A stretch of 30,209 bases of DNA from an uncultured Lachnospiraceae bacterium (GTDB lineage: Bacteria; Bacillota; Clostridia; Lachnospirales; Lachnospiraceae). Made by a program: the position numbers and the translations under genes. Below, in pieces: positions 8,461-15,799 of the stretch. The notes beneath the pieces are model-generated. The model had not been told where the DNA came from, searched no databases, and worked only from the letters and a program-made list of their open reading frames with translations. The DNA lies in assembly GCA_900550285.1 (NCBI GenBank), contig URRW01000032.1:1-30209 (forward strand), read 5' to 3'. Every line of letters starts with the position of its first letter. Position 1 is the stretch's first letter.

Positions 8461-9012
8461 ATGGACGAGAGATTACAGCAGTTTGAGACAAAGATGGGAA
8501 AGACCTGTGAGTATCTGGCGGAGGATTATCAGACGATCCGTGCAGGCCGCGCAAATCCCCACGTTCTGGACAGGATCCGCGTGGAGTATTACGGAACGCC
8601 CACCCCGCTTCAGCAGGTCGGCAATGTGACGGTTCCCGAACCCCGCATGATCCAGATCTCCCCGTGGGAGAAGTCCCTGATCAAAGAGATCGAGAAGGCG
8701 ATCATGATGTCCGATCTGGGCATTACCCCTTCCAACGACGGCAGCGTGATCCGTCTGGTGTTCCCGGAGGTAACGGAGGAACGCCGTAAGGCGCTTGTGA
8801 AGGATGTGAAGAAGAAGGGCGAGGAGGCAAAGGTTGCGATCCGCAATGTGCGCCGAGAGGGCAATGATTTCTTCAAGAAGCTGGCAAAAGAAGATGTTTC
8901 CGAGGACGAGATCAAGGAGCTGGAGGAGAAGCTGCAGAAGTTGACCGATAAATATGTCAAGGAGATTGACAGCCTGATCGAAGCAAAATCCAAAGAGATC
9001 ATGACGGTTTAA
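8461..9012 (+). CDS. frr: ribosome recycling factor
   Basis: 183 aa, normal family length. Works with EF-G to split post-termination ribosomes. Seen: the RxGRANPHVLDRIRVEYYGTP region, the PEPRMIQISPW segment, and the long three-helix coiled coil with RRKALVKDVKKKGEEAKVAIRN. Two adjacent ATGs exist (8458 and 8461); AAGGAGG ends at 8455, so 8461 has the better 5-nt spacing. It begins 10 nt after the pyrH stop, so the two are co-transcribed. Followed at once by a strong terminator. Confidence 0.96.
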   Translation: MDERLQQFETKMGKTCEYLAEDYQTIRAGRANPHVLDRIRVEYYGTPTPLQQVGNVTVPEPRMIQISPWEKSLIKEIEKAIMMSDLGITPSNDGSVIRLVFPEVTEERRKALVKDVKKKGEEAKVAIRNVRREGNDFFKKLAKEDVSEDEIKELEEKLQKLTDKYVKEIDSLIEAKSKEIMTV

Positions 9013-9018
9013 GAAAGG

Positions 9019-9044
9019 AAGGAGGCATGTTTGCCTCCTTTTTT
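9019..9044 (+). terminator. intrinsic terminator after frr
   Basis: AAGGAGGC (9019-9026) pairs with GCCTCCTT (9033-9040) and six T's follow. It separates pyrH-frr from uppS, at least partly. Confidence 0.85.
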
Positions 9045-9080
9045 CCGAAGAAAGCGCTGACAGCTCAGATTTTTCTTCGG
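9045..9080 (+). promoter_or_regulatory. stem-loop in the uppS leader
   Basis: CCGAAGAAA (9045-9053) pairs with TTTCTTCGG (9072-9080), with an inner CTGA/TCAG stem. It sits right behind the frr terminator. It lacks a T-run and may be a leader or mRNA-processing structure. I see no clear promoter between it and uppS. Confidence 0.4.
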
Positions 9081-9172
9081 AAACGGTTCAGACAGGTATT
9101 TCAGGAGGAAACGCCCGGTACAGGGCAGTTTTTTGAAAAACAGCCGCGCAGGCGGCAGAATGAGAGGACACG

Positions 9173-9880
9173 ATGAATATTCCGAATCATGTGGCGATTA
9201 TTTTGGACGGCAACGGGCGCTGGGCAAAGGCGAAAGGGATGCCGAGGAATTACGGTCATGTGCAGGGAGCAAAGACCGTTGAGAAAATTTGCGAGGAAGC
9301 GTGGAGAATGGGGATTCATTACCTGACGGTCTACGCTTTTTCTACAGAAAACTGGAACCGTCCGGCGGACGAGGTGGAGGCGCTTATGTCGCTTCTGCGC
9401 AATTATATGAAGACCTGCTTGAAAACGGCTGCAAAAAACAATATGTGCGTGCGCGTGATCGGCGATAAGAGCCGTCTGGACGACGACATCCGCAGGCGGA
9501 TCGGGGAGCTGGAGGAATCCACAAAGGACAACACCGGACTGCATTTCCAGATCGCGCTCAATTACGGCGGCAGGGATGAGATCCGCCGCGCCGTGGCAAA
9601 GCTTGCGGAGGAAGTGCGGGAGGGGCGTTTATGGCCCGAACAGATCACGGAGGATGTGATCAGCGATACGCTGGATACGGCGGGGATCCCGGAGCCTGAT
9701 CTTTTGATCCGCACCTGTGGGGAACAGCGGATTTCCAATTTCCTTTTGTGGCAGCTGGCGTATACGGAATTTTACTTTACGCCTGTGGCGTGGCCGGATT
9801 TTTCAAAGGAAGAATTGGAAAAGGCGGTAGAGGCATATAATCGTAGGGACAGAAGATACGGTCTTGTAAAGGAGGAGTAG
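9173..9880 (+). CDS. uppS: isoprenyl transferase (undecaprenyl diphosphate synthase)
   Basis: 235 aa cis-prenyltransferase. Adds isopentenyl units to farnesyl diphosphate to give C55-PP, the lipid carrier for peptidoglycan and wall polymers. Seen: HVAIILDGNGRWA with catalytic Asp12, the YLTVYAFSTENW segment (about 58-70), NYGGRDEI, and RTCGEQRISNFLLWQ near the end. The usual motif is RTSGEQR, so a Cys replaces the Ser; probably tolerated, since the rest of the site is intact. Start ATG 9173 has GAGAGG upstream. Only 2 nt separate its stop from the cdsA ATG, so the two are an operon. Confidence 0.95.
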   Translation: MNIPNHVAIILDGNGRWAKAKGMPRNYGHVQGAKTVEKICEEAWRMGIHYLTVYAFSTENWNRPADEVEALMSLLRNYMKTCLKTAAKNNMCVRVIGDKSRLDDDIRRRIGELEESTKDNTGLHFQIALNYGGRDEIRRAVAKLAEEVREGRLWPEQITEDVISDTLDTAGIPEPDLLIRTCGEQRISNFLLWQLAYTEFYFTPVAWPDFSKEELEKAVEAYNRRDRRYGLVKEE

Positions 9881-9882
9881 GG

Positions 9883-10710
9883 ATGTTCTGGAAAAGACTT
9901 GCCAGCAGCGCGGTGCTCGTCGTACTGGCACTGATATTTCTGATCTGGGGCGGCGCAGCGCTCGGCATTTTGTGCACGGTGCTTTCCCTGATCGCGTTCC
10001 ATGAGCTGACAAAGGCATGCCATGTGGCTGAAAACAAAGAGGCGGGGGCGCTGATCGCAGCAGGGGACGCAGGGATCGTTTTATTTGGCGCTGCGCTGCT
10101 CCTGACAAAAAATATGCTCTGGGGAATGGGCGCGCTGGTGCTGATGTTTCTTGCGTGCATGTTTGTCTATGTATTCCGTTTTCCCAAATATCACGCAGAT
10201 CAGGTGATGACGGTATTTTTCTGCGCGTTTTATCCGGGCGTTCTGTTTTCCTTTTTGTATCTGACAAGGGAGCTGACCTGGGGCGTTTATCTGGTGTGGC
10301 TGATCTTTATCAGCTCGTGGATCTGCGATACCTGCGCCTATCTGACCGGAATGGCGATCGGCAGGCATAAGCTGGCGCCTGTTTTGAGCCCGAAAAAATC
10401 GATCGAGGGCTCCATTGGCGGCGTGGCAGGCTCTGCGCTTGTGGGCGCGCTGTTTGCGTGGATTTTTCTGCTTCCGCTTACCAACCAACCGGAGACGGTA
10501 TGGGCGGTTGCCCTGATCAGCGCGGCAGGAGCGGTGATCTCTCAGGTGGGAGATCTGGCGGCATCTGCGATCAAGCGCGATCATCAGATCAAGGATTACG
10601 GAAAGCTGATCCCGGGACACGGCGGCATTATGGACCGGTTCGACAGCGTGCTGTTTACCGCTCCGGTCATTTATTATCTGTCGGTGCTTCTTTTAGGGGC
10701 TGTCCATTAA
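9883..10710 (+). CDS. cdsA: phosphatidate cytidylyltransferase (CDP-diglyceride synthase)
   Basis: 275 aa integral membrane enzyme making CDP-diacylglycerol from phosphatidate and CTP, the branch point for phospholipids. Seen: six to eight hydrophobic segments through the whole length, KSIEGSIGG in the middle (about 169-177), and the C-terminal signature KDYGKLIPGHGGIMDRFDS with its metal-binding Asp residues. ATG 9883 follows AAGGAGGAG. It sits between uppS and dxr, the standard Firmicute order. Confidence 0.95.
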   Translation: MFWKRLASSAVLVVLALIFLIWGGAALGILCTVLSLIAFHELTKACHVAENKEAGALIAAGDAGIVLFGAALLLTKNMLWGMGALVLMFLACMFVYVFRFPKYHADQVMTVFFCAFYPGVLFSFLYLTRELTWGVYLVWLIFISSWICDTCAYLTGMAIGRHKLAPVLSPKKSIEGSIGGVAGSALVGALFAWIFLLPLTNQPETVWAVALISAAGAVISQVGDLAASAIKRDHQIKDYGKLIPGHGGIMDRFDSVLFTAPVIYYLSVLLLGAVH

Positions 10711-10729
10711 AAAGGAGTGTGAGGATTTT

Positions 10730-11878
10730 ATGAAAAAAGTTGCAATTTTAGGCTCCACAGGTTCCATCGGGACACAGACGCTGGAAATCATCCGGGACAA
10801 CAAAGACCTTTGCGCGGTGGCGCTGGCGGCGGGGCAGAATGTGGATCTGATGGAAGCCCAGATCCGGGAGTTCCAGCCGCTGATCGCCGGAATGTGGAGC
10901 GAGGAGGCGGCAGGGGAGCTTCGCCGGCGGGTTGCCGATCTTCCCGTAAAAATCGTCAGCGGCATGGACGGACTTTTGGAGATCGCGTCCATGAAAGAGA
11001 GCGACGTCGTGGTAACGGCGGTAGTCGGCATGATCGGCATCCGTCCCACGATCGCGGCGATCGAGAGCAAAAAGACGATCGCCCTTGCAAATAAGGAAAC
11101 GCTTGTGACGGCGGGCCATCTGATCATGCCCCTTGCGGAAAAGATGGGCGTTTCGATCCTGCCGGTAGACAGCGAGCATTCGGCGATCTTCCAGTCCCTG
11201 CAGGGGGCGGGAGACAACCGGATCCATAAGCTTTTGCTGACCGCCTCGGGCGGGCCGTTCCGCGGCAGGAAGAAGGCAGAGCTGGAACAGATGACGCTTG
11301 CGGATGCGTTAAAGCACCCCAACTGGTCGATGGGAAAAAAGGTGACGATTGACTCGGCGTCCCTTGTAAACAAGGGGCTGGAGGTAATGGAGGCGCGCTG
11401 GCTGTTTGACGTTTCCCTGGATCAGATCCAGGTGGTCGTACATCCTCAGAGCATCGTGCATTCGGCGGTAGAATACGAGGACGGCGCAGTGATCGCGCAG
11501 CTGGGGCTGCCGGACATGAAGCTGCCGATCCAGTATGCCCTTTTATATCCGGAGAGGCGTCCGATGAACGCGCCACGCATGGACCTGTTTTCCATCGGGC
11601 AGCTGACCTTTGAAGCGCCGGACATGGAGACGTTCCCGGGACTTTCTTTGGCGTACCGGGCGGCGCGCGAGGGCGGAAGCATGCCGACTGTTTTTAATGC
11701 CGCCAATGAGATGGCGGTAAAGCTCCTTCTTGCAGAAAAGATCCGTTTCGTGCAGATCCCGGAGATTTTGGAGATGGCGATGAATAATCACAGGATCATT
11801 GCAAATCCTGATCTGGAGGAGATTCTGGAAACGGAGAGGCAGACCTATGAACTGATAGAGCGGGAGATGAAACTTTGA
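10730..11878 (+). CDS. dxr: 1-deoxy-D-xylulose-5-phosphate reductoisomerase
   Basis: 382 aa. Second step of the MEP isoprenoid pathway: converts DXP to MEP using NADPH and a divalent metal. Seen: Rossmann loop GSTGSIG (about 8-14), ALANKETLV, the active-site SEHSAIFQ (148-155), TASGGPFRG, and NKGLEVMEA with metal-ligand Glu218, then HPQSIVHS. Length is normal. ATG 10730 has AAAGGAGTGTGAGG upstream. It supplies precursors to UppS two genes before. Its TGA overlaps the TTG start of rseP, so translation is coupled. Confidence 0.97.
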   Translation: MKKVAILGSTGSIGTQTLEIIRDNKDLCAVALAAGQNVDLMEAQIREFQPLIAGMWSEEAAGELRRRVADLPVKIVSGMDGLLEIASMKESDVVVTAVVGMIGIRPTIAAIESKKTIALANKETLVTAGHLIMPLAEKMGVSILPVDSEHSAIFQSLQGAGDNRIHKLLLTASGGPFRGRKKAELEQMTLADALKHPNWSMGKKVTIDSASLVNKGLEVMEARWLFDVSLDQIQVVVHPQSIVHSAVEYEDGAVIAQLGLPDMKLPIQYALLYPERRPMNAPRMDLFSIGQLTFEAPDMETFPGLSLAYRAAREGGSMPTVFNAANEMAVKLLLAEKIRFVQIPEILEMAMNNHRIIANPDLEEILETERQTYELIEREMKL

Positions 11879-12930
11879 TCGGAACAATCCTGATTTTTTT
11901 ATTGATATTTTTTATCATTGTGCTGGGGCATGAGTTCGGGCATTTCCTGATCGCAAAGGTAAACGGGATCCGGGTCAACGAATTTACGATCGGCATGGGG
12001 CCAAGGATCGCCGGATTCCAAAAAGGCGAGACGGAATATGTGCTGCGGGCATTTCCGCTGGGCGGCGCATGTATTTTTGAAGGTGAGGACGGTCTGGAAA
12101 GCGCAGAGGGCGTCAGCGACGAAGGCAATTTCCAGAATGCGCCCGTCTGGGCGCGGATCGGCACGGTGATCGCGGGGCCGCTGTTTAATTTTTTACTGGC
12201 GTTTCTGTTTGCGGTCATGGTGGCGGGATATGCCGGGGCGGATATTCCGGTGCTTGGCGGCGTGACGGAAGGCTCTGCGGCAGAAGCGGCGGGACTGCAG
12301 GCGGGAGACAAGATCGTAAGGTTTAACAGCAAAGTCTGTCTGGCGCGGGAAATTTCTCTGGAGATGGCGCTAAACCGTGACGGCAGTCCGGTAGAGGTCG
12401 CCTATGAGCGCGACGGCAAAACCTATGAGACAGTCCTGACGCCGAAATACGACGAGACGTTGGGCCGCTATCTGGTCGGCTTTGAAAATTATGCCATGTA
12501 TCAGGAGGCAAAGGGCTTTAACCTGTTCCGCTACGGCTGGTATCAGCTCCGCTTTTCCATTAAAAATTCCGTAACAAGCGTTACCGCCCTCGTACAGGGA
12601 AAGCTGACACGGGATGACGTGGCAGGGCCTGTGGGGATGGCGCAGATCGTAGATGAAGTCAAGGAGGCTTCTGCACCGGGCGGCCCGATGCTCGTATTTA
12701 TGAACATGGTCAATCTGGCGATGCTTTTGTCGGTCAGCCTCGGCGTGATGAATCTTCTGCCGGTTCCGGCGCTGGACGGCGGACGGCTTGTGTTTTTGCT
12801 GATCGAAGTGATCCGGGGAAAGCCGGTTTCTCCTGAAAAAGAGGGAATGATACATTTCGCGGGATATGTGATGCTGCTGATCGTGATGGTGTTCGTGCTG
12901 TTTAATGATATTCAGAGGCTTCTGCGCTGA
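11875..12930 (+). CDS. rseP: RIP metalloprotease RseP (site-2 protease)
   Basis: 351 aa membrane zinc protease that cuts transmembrane segments of anti-sigma factors and leftover signal peptides (RasP/RseP family). Seen: first helix with HEFGH (19-23), FTIGMGP and FPLGG, one PDZ domain about 125-205 (VTEGSAAEAAGLQAGDKI), and third-helix zinc ligand NLLPVPALDGGRL with Asp301, then a last TM helix. It starts with TTG in a 4-bp TTGA overlap with dxr, with GGGAG about 10 nt upstream. In many relatives ispG and polC follow; here the operon ends in a terminator. Confidence 0.95.
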   Translation: MIGTILIFLLIFFIIVLGHEFGHFLIAKVNGIRVNEFTIGMGPRIAGFQKGETEYVLRAFPLGGACIFEGEDGLESAEGVSDEGNFQNAPVWARIGTVIAGPLFNFLLAFLFAVMVAGYAGADIPVLGGVTEGSAAEAAGLQAGDKIVRFNSKVCLAREISLEMALNRDGSPVEVAYERDGKTYETVLTPKYDETLGRYLVGFENYAMYQEAKGFNLFRYGWYQLRFSIKNSVTSVTALVQGKLTRDDVAGPVGMAQIVDEVKEASAPGGPMLVFMNMVNLAMLLSVSLGVMNLLPVPALDGGRLVFLLIEVIRGKPVSPEKEGMIHFAGYVMLLIVMVFVLFNDIQRLLR

Positions 12931-12987
12931 GAAGGTGCAGAAGCGGCAGTGATATGCCCGGGATGTTTTTTGACCGATGTGGATATG

Positions 12988-13021
12988 AAAAAAGGTGTAC
13001 GCCTTGGCGTACACCCTTTTT
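12988..13021. terminator. bidirectional terminator between rseP and the tRNA pair
   Basis: GGTGTACGCC (12994-13003) and GGCGTACACC (13006-13015) are perfect 10-bp arms flanked by A6 on the left and CTTTTT on the right, so it ends rseP on the plus strand and the tRNA unit on the minus strand. Another arm pair, GCTTCTGC/GCAGAAGC (about 12918-12943), spans the rseP stop. Confidence 0.85.
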
Positions 13022-13023
13022 AA

Positions 13024-13096
13024 TGGACCCGATGGGATTCGAACCCACGGTCTCTGCGTTGCGAACGCAGCGCTTTCCCAGCTAAGCTACGAGCCC
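13024..13096 (-). tRNA. tRNA-Ala (anticodon CGC)
   Basis: 73-nt cloverleaf on the minus strand: acceptor GGGCTCG with CGGGTCC, D-arm AGCTTAGCTGGGAAAGC, anticodon stem CTGCG/CGCAG with loop TTCGCAA (CGC, decoding GCG), and T-arm GTGGGTTCGAATCCCAT. The discriminator is A; CCA is not encoded. Second gene of a two-tRNA unit. Confidence 0.94.
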
Positions 13097-13124
13097 GTAA
13101 TTGCCTGAAAACAGGAAGTATAAC

Positions 13125-13198
13125 TGGAAGCAAGGGGGCTCGAACCCCTGACCTTTCGCGTGTGAGGCGAACGCTCATCCCGGCTGAGCTATGCTTCC
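13125..13198 (-). tRNA. tRNA-Val (anticodon CAC)
   Basis: 74-nt cloverleaf on the minus strand: acceptor GGAAGCA/TGCTTCC, D-arm AGCTCAGCCGGGATGAGC, anticodon stem TTCGC/GCGAA with loop CTCACAC (CAC, decoding GUG), and T-arm CAGGGGTTCGAGCCCCCTT. CCA is not encoded. First gene of the unit with tRNA-Ala 28 nt downstream. Confidence 0.94.
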
Positions 13199-13215
13199 GT
13201 TTGCTGACAAGGTTT

Positions 13216-13243
13216 ATTTTACCACTTTATCAGAAAGAATCAA
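13216..13243 (-). promoter_or_regulatory. promoter of the tRNA-Val/tRNA-Ala unit
   Basis: On the minus strand, TTGATT (13238-13243), a 16-nt spacer and TAAAAT (13216-13221), just upstream of tRNA-Val. Confidence 0.65.
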
Positions 13244-13322
13244 GCCCTAATGAGAATTTTTGTTATATTTTTTCAGATTTCAGCCCAGCCCATATCCGGA
13301 CATGCCGATATGGGCCAGACGG

Positions 13323-13955
13323 CTACGCTTTCGGGTGTTTGGAATGGCGGTCGTTTGCCTCGGGCGCGGGGGCGCAGGTGTCGATCAGCTTTTCGATGAG
13401 CAGTTTTTTGACATAAACATCGAAGCTGAGCATGCAGATAAAGGAAAACGTGCGGAGAAATTCCCGGTCCTTTTCGGGCGCATCCTGAAACGTTTCCTGT
13501 GCCTTGTCGTATTTGCGGATCACGTCCTTCTTTAAGAAATCGACCTCTTCTTTTTCAAGGCTGAATACCTCGTTGTATACATCCTCCAGCTTAAAGCCGT
13601 CCTCTTTTCCGAAAAAGGAGTCGGTCACGGGTTTTAAAACGGTCTGGATGTCGCTGATGGAGAGGATGCCTTTATAATAGTAGATAAAGATCAGCAAAAG
13701 GATATGTTCCCGCGAATATTTCTTTTTGACGGGCGGCGGGAGCAGGTCGTTTTTTGCATAGTTATTGATCATCGTTTTGGTCAGGATCTTGTCCTTGTGG
13801 GGATTGCGGGTGGATTCCCTGAGGCGGGAGTCCATGAGGGTCGTAACCTGATCCATGTACAGTTCTATATCTGGGATGTCGTCGGGACGGATATATTCGA
13901 TCCGGTCGAGGCTGTCCAGGATGCTTTGCAGCAGATCTTTTGTTTCCAGTGTCAT
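13323..13955 (-). CDS. DUF1836 protein, probable MerR-like DNA-binding regulator
   Basis: 210 aa. The central part (about 30-110: DIPDIELYMDQV, then LTKTMINNYAKNDLLPPP and KKKYSREHILLL) is the DUF1836 family, whose TKTMINNY...KKYSREH segment looks like the winged-helix DNA-binding part of MerR proteins. The C-terminal half is helical with no motif I recognise. ATG 13955 is preceded on the minus strand by AAAGGAGA with 6-nt spacing. Its promoter (14004-14032) holds a perfect inverted repeat that could be its own operator. It is divergent from a substrate-binding lipoprotein, so it may control that gene; function is not known. Confidence 0.85.
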   Translation of the reverse strand: MTLETKDLLQSILDSLDRIEYIRPDDIPDIELYMDQVTTLMDSRLRESTRNPHKDKILTKTMINNYAKNDLLPPPVKKKYSREHILLLIFIYYYKGILSISDIQTVLKPVTDSFFGKEDGFKLEDVYNEVFSLEKEEVDFLKKDVIRKYDKAQETFQDAPEKDREFLRTFSFICMLSFDVYVKKLLIEKLIDTCAPAPEANDRHSKHPKA

Positions 13956-14003
13956 AACAAATCTCCTTTCGGTATGGACAGGCGGTCAACGCTGTCACTC
14001 TAT

Positions 14004-14032
14004 AGTATATAGTATTGAAAACTATATGGCAA
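14004..14032 (-). promoter_or_regulatory. promoter of the DUF1836 gene with embedded operator-like palindrome
   Basis: Minus strand: TTGCCA (14027-14032), a 17-nt spacer and TATACT (14004-14009). ATATAGT (14007-14013) and ACTATAT (14021-14027) form a perfect inverted repeat with a 7-nt centre lying across the spacer, where a MerR-like or other dimer could bind. Confidence 0.6.
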
Positions 14033-14113
14033 GGTTGAATTGCTGTGATCCTAAGGGAACAGGAGCCTAAAGAGCGGCATAAGATATAGCAACGCTGTAT
14101 GCTGGAGCATGAT

Positions 14114-15139
14114 ATGAAAAGAAAACTGTTTGGAGCTGTGATGGCGCTGACCTTGTTTGCAGCAGGGTTGGCAGGATGTACGGGAAACGGTGCAGGGGGA
14201 GAAGGGGACAAAAAGCCTCCGAAGGATGCCGTGGAGGTAACGCTCAACGAGGTGGCGCATTCCATTTTTTATGCGCCGATGTATGTGGCGATCGAGGAAG
14301 GCTACTTTGCGGAGGAGGGGATTGATTTAACGCTTGAGACCGGATTCGGCGCTGACAAAACGATGACCGCCCTGCTGTCCGGGGAAGCGGACATCGGTTT
14401 TATGGGCTCGGAATCGACGGTTTATACCTATCTTGGCGGGAATGAGGACTACGCCGTCAATTTTGCGCAGCTGACCCAGCGCGCGGGCAATTTCTTGGTG
14501 TCCAGAGAGCCGGTGGAGGATTTTAAATGGGAAATGCTTGCCGGAAAAAAAGTGCTGGGCGGGCGTGCGGGCGGCATGCCGGAGCTCGTTTTTGAATATA
14601 TTTTAAAACAGCACGGTCTGGATCCGGCAGAGGATGTGAGCATCGACCAGAGCATTGATTTTGGATCGACGGCAGCGGCGTTTTCCGGCGGGCAGGGGGA
14701 TTTTTCGATCGAGTTTGAGCCGCACGCCACGGCGCTGGAACAAAAAGGCGACGGATATGTGGCAGCGTCTCTCGGGGAAGAGTCGGGCTATGTGCCGTAT
14801 ACGGCTTTTTCCGCGAAAAAAAGCTATCTTGCAGAGCACCCCGACGTGATCCAGTCGTTTGTGGACGCGCTGCAAAAGGGCATGGATTATGTGGCGCAGC
14901 ACAGCCCGGAGGAGATCGCGGAGGTGATCTCGCCGCAGTTTGAAGAGACGGACCGGGAAACGCTTACGGCGATCGTCAAGCGTTACCATGAGCAGGATAC
15001 GTGGAAACAGGATCTGGTATTTGAAGAAGATGCGTTTATGTTACTGCAGGATATTCTGGAAGAGGGCGGGGAATTAAAAGAGCGGGTTCCCTATGAAAAG
15101 CTGGTGAATACGGAATTTGCAAAAAAGGCGCGCAAATAA
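14114..15139 (+). CDS. ABC transporter substrate-binding lipoprotein, NMT1/THI5-like
   Basis: 341 aa. Signal peptide MKRKLFGAVMALTLFAAG then lipobox LAGC (Cys about 22), so a lipid-anchored extracellular protein. The body matches the NMT1/THI5/SsuA-like binding fold: FYAPMYVAIEEGYFAEEGID near the start, then ALLSGEADIGFMGSE, GKKVLGGRAGGMPE and FSIEFEPHATAL. Relatives bind thiamine-precursor pyrimidines, sulfonates or nitrate; the ligand cannot be told from sequence. ATG 14114 is preferred over 14099 because GGAG (14104-14107) is 6 nt before it. No permease or ATPase gene is adjacent, so it must use a transporter encoded elsewhere. It is divergent from the DUF1836 regulator. No convincing promoter of its own is seen. 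Confidence 0.88.
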   Translation: MKRKLFGAVMALTLFAAGLAGCTGNGAGGEGDKKPPKDAVEVTLNEVAHSIFYAPMYVAIEEGYFAEEGIDLTLETGFGADKTMTALLSGEADIGFMGSESTVYTYLGGNEDYAVNFAQLTQRAGNFLVSREPVEDFKWEMLAGKKVLGGRAGGMPELVFEYILKQHGLDPAEDVSIDQSIDFGSTAAAFSGGQGDFSIEFEPHATALEQKGDGYVAASLGEESGYVPYTAFSAKKSYLAEHPDVIQSFVDALQKGMDYVAQHSPEEIAEVISPQFEETDRETLTAIVKRYHEQDTWKQDLVFEEDAFMLLQDILEEGGELKERVPYEKLVNTEFAKKARK

Positions 15140-15157
15140 GGAACGTTCCTGTCGGAT

Positions 15158-15197
15158 AAAAAAATACCGGGAGACAGTCTGAAATGCTGTCTCCCGG
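15158..15197 (-). terminator. terminator of the YerC-like gene
   Basis: CCGGGAGACAG (15167-15177) and CTGTCTCCCGG (15187-15197) are perfect 11-bp arms. On the minus strand the stem is followed by a T-run (complement of A's at 15158-15164), so it ends the minus-strand gene. It may also block plus-strand readthrough. Confidence 0.8.
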
Positions 15198-15271
15198 CAT
15201 AACGCCGACCAACAGGAATGCCCCCTCCCGCAAACCGTCTGACCGGCAGGCATGTGTGATCAAAGGCACGG

Positions 15272-15565
15272 TCATTCGTCCTTTGCAATCCTGCCAAATA
15301 CGAGGTCATAACCGTCGCTGCCGTAGTTTAAGGAACGGTTTACGCGGCTGATCGTCGCGGTGGAAGCGCCTGTTTTTTCGGCGATGTCCAGATAGGTCTT
15401 GCCTTCTTTGAGCATTGCGGCCACTTCAAAACGCTGGGAAAGCGAAAGCAGCTCGTTCACGGTGCACAGATCTTCAAAAAAGGCATAGCATTCTTCCTTG
15501 TCCTCCAGACTCAGAATCGCCTCAAATAGATGATCCACCGCTTCTGTCTTGATTTTTTTGTTCAT
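15272..15565 (-). CDS. YerC/YecD family TrpR-like regulator
   Basis: 97 aa. Matches the TrpR-related YerC/YecD family: an N-terminal helix pair (VDHLFEAILSLEDKEECYAFFEDLCTVNE), then a TrpR-type helix-turn-helix with SQRFEVAAMLKEGKTYLDIA and TGASTATISRVNRSL (about 65-80). Members are small all-helical DNA-binding proteins of poorly known target, often next to pcrA as here. ATG 15565 has AAAGGGG about 8 nt upstream. Divergent from pcrA, sharing a 235-bp control region. Confidence 0.92.
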   Translation of the reverse strand: MNKKIKTEAVDHLFEAILSLEDKEECYAFFEDLCTVNELLSLSQRFEVAAMLKEGKTYLDIAEKTGASTATISRVNRSLNYGSDGYDLVFGRIAKDE

Positions 15566-15619
15566 TGGAATTACCCCTTTGCAAAAATAAACGGACAGTC
15601 TCTGTCCTCACATATCAGC

Positions 15620-15628
15620 ATTTTAACA
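15620..15628 (-). promoter_or_regulatory. extended -10 promoter for the YerC-like gene
   Basis: Minus strand TG-T-TAAAAT, with a weak TTACTT 16 nt upstream of the -10. About 55 nt before the start codon. Confidence 0.5.
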
Positions 15629-15699
15629 TACTAAAGTCCGAAAGTAAAGAGAAGAGACGCATATTTCTGGACAGGCAGTCAGGAATTGCCGTCCCTCCC

Positions 15700-15728
15700 T
15701 TGTGCGCCGCCCTAAAATCTGATAGAAT
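15700..15728 (+). promoter_or_regulatory. promoter of pcrA
   Basis: TTGTGC (15700-15705), a 17-nt spacer and TAGAAT (15723-15728), about 70 nt before the pcrA ATG. Confidence 0.6.
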
Positions 15729-15799
15729 TGAGGTCACGGCACAAGGAAGGAATTCAGGTAACGAAGAGAGAAGCGTTACGGTTTTGTAAGAGAGGGACT

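Noticed and set aside
13162..13535. Short plus-strand frames across tRNA-Val and the DUF1836 3' end
   Set aside because: They overlap a clear tRNA and a real minus-strand gene.
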